This document shows positions 61,670 through 64,000 of a DNA stretch of 64,000 nt, one piece after another (the stretch's first letter is position 1; every line of letters begins with the position of its first letter). The stretch covers positions 124,434-188,433 of the forward strand of contig JAHDIF010000005.1 in the NCBI GenBank assembly GCA_020630915.1. The letters are read 5' to 3'. A program made the position numbers and the translations under genes. The DNA comes from Dokdonia sp. Lineage in GTDB: Bacteria > Bacteroidota > Bacteroidia > Flavobacteriales > Flavobacteriaceae. The notes beneath the pieces were generated by a model. That model saw only the letters and a list, made by a program, of their open reading frames with translations. It was not told where the DNA came from and did no database searches.

Positions 61670-64000
61670 ATGCAAAATAAAGGACTCATAAGAGTATTTG
61701 CGATTATTTTCGGACTGGTGTGTTTGTACACACTATCCTATTCTTATTTTACAAATAAGACAGAAGCAGAAGCAAAAGCCTATGCGATCTCAAAAGCTGG
61801 AGAAGATTCAGATTTAAGAGATGTTGTAGAAAGAGCCTATATAGATAGTATAGGAAATACACCCATCTTTGCAGGAATCACTTACAATGACGCAAAAGAA
61901 AAAGAACTTAAAAAAGGATTAGACCTTAAAGGAGGGATCAATGTAATACTTCAAGTAAGTATTCGAGATATTTTAGGAGGATTATCTAATGAGAGTAATG
62001 ACCCTGCATTTATTGCGGCCTTAAATGCGACAGATGAGTTGCAAAAAAATAGCCAGAACACTTATTTTGAAGATTTTGTTACTTCTTTTGAAGCACAAGG
62101 TGGAGATGCGCGACTTGCATCACCAGATATCTTTTCTAATGTTATTCTTGCAGATAAGGTAGACTCTTCTATGAGTAATGATGAGGTGTCTTCTGTTCTA
62201 GAAAAAGAGATTAAAGAGACGATCATCTCAGCTTTCGAAACATTACGTAACCGTATTGATAAGTTTGGTACAACGCAACCTAACATCCAGAGTTTAGGAG
62301 ACAATGGACGTATATTAATAGAGCTTCCTGGAGCAAAGGATATGGAGCGCGTGGTTTCATTAGTGTCTAAAAAGGCACAATTAGAGTTTTATGAGACGCA
62401 CTACGCAGGAGATGCTTTTAATTATTTAGGTCTTGCAAATCAAACATTAAAAAGTCTTGAAGTAGAGGATGAAAAAGAAGAAACAACAGAGGTAAAAGAC
62501 TCAACACTAGATGATACAGTAACTGATCTTTTAAAAGATGCAGATGAAGAGGTAGAAGAAGAAGAGCAAGATTTTGGACCGATATTTAATATTTTCCAAC
62601 CTAATCAGAGAGTTGCTCAATTTCCACAAGAGCCAACCGTAGGATATGCTTCCATTGCAGATACGGCAAAAATTAATGAATACTTAAGAAATCCAGCGGT
62701 AGTAAGACTACGTCCAGCTAACTTGCGTTATGCTAAATTTGCATGGGGAGTGCCGCAAGCTGAAGGTAGTGAAGTAGTACCACTATATGCATTAGAATCC
62801 AATAGATCTGGCGCGCCAGCGATGGATGGCGATGTGGTAAATGATTCAAGACAGCAGTTTACACAAACACAACAGCCTTCAGTAGGTCTTGATTTTGAAG
62901 GTCAAGGAGTAGGCCAGTGGGCAAAGTTAACAAGAACAGTAGCCCAAAAAGGAAACGCGATTGCTATAGCTCTGGATAACACTGTTTATTCTGCGGCCAC
63001 AGCACGTGCTGAAATTAAAGGGGGTAGCACAGAGATTTCCGGAAACTTTACGGTAGCAGAAGCACAAGATCTTGCGACAGTCCTTAAAGCAGGTAAACTT
63101 CCAGCTTCTGCAGAAGTGATCGAAGCAGAAGAAATTGGAGCTACGCTAGGACAAGAAGCCATTAATAGTGGTATTTTATCTTTCTTAATTGCATTAGCAC
63201 TTGTTCTTATATGGATGGTTTTCTATTATGGAAGAGCAGGAGTATATGCAGATATTGCTTTGGTTGTAAATATCTTATTCATTTTTGGAGTGCTAGCTGG
63301 TTTAGGAGCGGTACTTACCCTTCCTGGAGTTGCGGGTATCGTACTAACCATTGGTATGGCAGTAGATGCAAACGTACTTATCTTTGAACGTATACGTGAG
63401 GAGATACGCAAAGGGAAAGCACAAAAAGACGCTATTAAAGATGGATTTAATAATGCATTGTCTTCTATTCTGGATGCAAACATTACGACTTTCCTTACAG
63501 CACTCATCCTCTTCTTATTCGGTACTGGACCCGTAAAAGGTTTTGCAGTAACCTTAATGGTAGGTATTGCAACCTCTTTATTCTGTGCGATCTTTATCAC
63601 ACGTCTCTTTATAGATGGATATGGTAAAAATGGAAAATCACTTGCATTCTCTACTGGAATGACTAAAAACCTATTTACGGATACAAAAATAGATTTCTTA
63701 GGAAAGCGTAAGATTGCTTACGCCATCTCAGGAGTATTGGTGGCTATAGGAATTTTCTCTTTAGTATCTGGAGGATTAGATGCTGGTGTAGATTTTGTGG
63801 GAGGTCGTTCGTATACCGTACGTTTTGATCAACCAATGAATGCTCAAGAGGTAGGTGATAAATTGACTACAACTTTTGGTAGTGCTATCGTAAAGACCTA
63901 CGGAGCAGATAATCAATTGAAGATTACAACAAAGCATCGTATTCAAGAAACAGGTGTTGAGGTAGATACTCAGGTGGAGAAACAACTTTTTGATGCGCTT
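61670..64000 (+). CDS. secDF: Protein translocase SecDF fusion (3' end cut by window edge)
   Basis: 777 codons are open to the right edge. One N-terminal helix (8-28) is followed by the periplasmic P1 domain, the SecD motif GLDLKGGINVILQV, an acidic insert (about 264-304, Glu/Asp-rich), then IALALVLIWMVFYYGRAGVYADIALVVNILFIFGVLAGLGAVLTLPGVAGIVLTIGMAVDANVLIFERIREE with the conserved Asp of the proton channel. SecF starts after it (FLGKRKIAYAISGVLV) and is incomplete. It uses the proton gradient to pull proteins across the inner membrane. Confidence 0.95.
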   Translation, partial: MQNKGLIRVFAIIFGLVCLYTLSYSYFTNKTEAEAKAYAISKAGEDSDLRDVVERAYIDSIGNTPIFAGITYNDAKEKELKKGLDLKGGINVILQVSIRDILGGLSNESNDPAFIAALNATDELQKNSQNTYFEDFVTSFEAQGGDARLASPDIFSNVILADKVDSSMSNDEVSSVLEKEIKETIISAFETLRNRIDKFGTTQPNIQSLGDNGRILIELPGAKDMERVVSLVSKKAQLEFYETHYAGDAFNYLGLANQTLKSLEVEDEKEETTEVKDSTLDDTVTDLLKDADEEVEEEEQDFGPIFNIFQPNQRVAQFPQEPTVGYASIADTAKINEYLRNPAVVRLRPANLRYAKFAWGVPQAEGSEVVPLYALESNRSGAPAMDGDVVNDSRQQFTQTQQPSVGLDFEGQGVGQWAKLTRTVAQKGNAIAIALDNTVYSAATARAEIKGGSTEISGNFTVAEAQDLATVLKAGKLPASAEVIEAEEIGATLGQEAINSGILSFLIALALVLIWMVFYYGRAGVYADIALVVNILFIFGVLAGLGAVLTLPGVAGIVLTIGMAVDANVLIFERIREEIRKGKAQKDAIKDGFNNALSSILDANITTFLTALILFLFGTGPVKGFAVTLMVGIATSLFCAIFITRLFIDGYGKNGKSLAFSTGMTKNLFTDTKIDFLGKRKIAYAISGVLVAIGIFSLVSGGLDAGVDFVGGRSYTVRFDQPMNAQEVGDKLTTTFGSAIVKTYGADNQLKITTKHRIQETGVEVDTQVEKQLFDAL

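Overview
The window is 64 kb of a low-GC Bacteroidetes chromosome, almost certainly a marine member of the family Flavobacteriaceae. The evidence is a type IX secretion sorting domain on a subtilase, a SecDF fusion, DUF1573, DUF2911, DUF4920, DUF1361 and CreD proteins, a zinc-less Tgt, and promoters of the TTG-N(17-23)-TAnnTTTG type with almost no Shine-Dalgarno signals. The gene content and the very frequent palindrome GCTTTCGCGAAAGC suggest Dokdonia/Krokinobacter, but the genus is inference. Most of the DNA is ordinary core chromosome. No rRNA, tRNA, phage, insertion sequence or CRISPR array was recognised.

Layout. 1-9.1 kb: phosphoglycerate mutase gpmI (cut by the left edge), an M48 peptidase, ilvE, a DUF4920 lipoprotein with mnmD, glutaminase, two small membrane proteins, and a membrane protein / winged-helix regulator / creD operon with two copies of a palindromic operator candidate. 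9.1-9.45 kb: a repeat-rich gap (heptamer tandem repeat, 27-bp direct repeats, REP-like hairpins). 9.45-15.1 kb: a tightly packed five-gene minus-strand operon (GH109-type glycosidase, GHMP sugar kinase, sugar nucleotidyltransferase, SSS symporter, small exported protein) that looks like an amino-sugar or galactose-type salvage route. 15.1-26.9 kb: kdsA, a flavin reductase, a methyltransferase, msrA, a zinc-less COG1579 coiled-coil protein with Nif3, lpxK, a hybrid histidine kinase, gap, lipA and birA. A 160-170 bp hairpin element separates the methyltransferase from msrA.

26.9-37.3 kb: rsfS-ftsH-LUD-cdsA-psd-ACBP (ribosome silencing, membrane proteolysis, phospholipid synthesis), valS on the opposite strand, DUF1573, an aminotransferase and murB. 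37.3-46.7 kb: a fasciclin gene divergent from an ECF sigma / anti-sigma pair, a glycosyltransferase, a second ECF sigma factor, an Nramp-like transporter lacking the usual metal motif, tgt, an LptF/LptG permease, an EamA transporter and accA. 46.9-64 kb: dnaB, an exported protein with a DUF922 HExxH partner, DUF2911, asnB, gyrB, mdh, a 1199-residue T9SS-type subtilase, a small exported protein and secDF (cut by the right edge).

The most striking signal is the palindrome GCTTTCGCGAAAGC. It occurs 17 times exactly, with at least five near-copies, on average once per 3.8 kb, both between genes and inside coding sequences. In coding sequence it is read mostly as Ala-Phe-Ala-Lys-Ala. It behaves like a highly iterated palindrome and has no explanation among the annotated genes.
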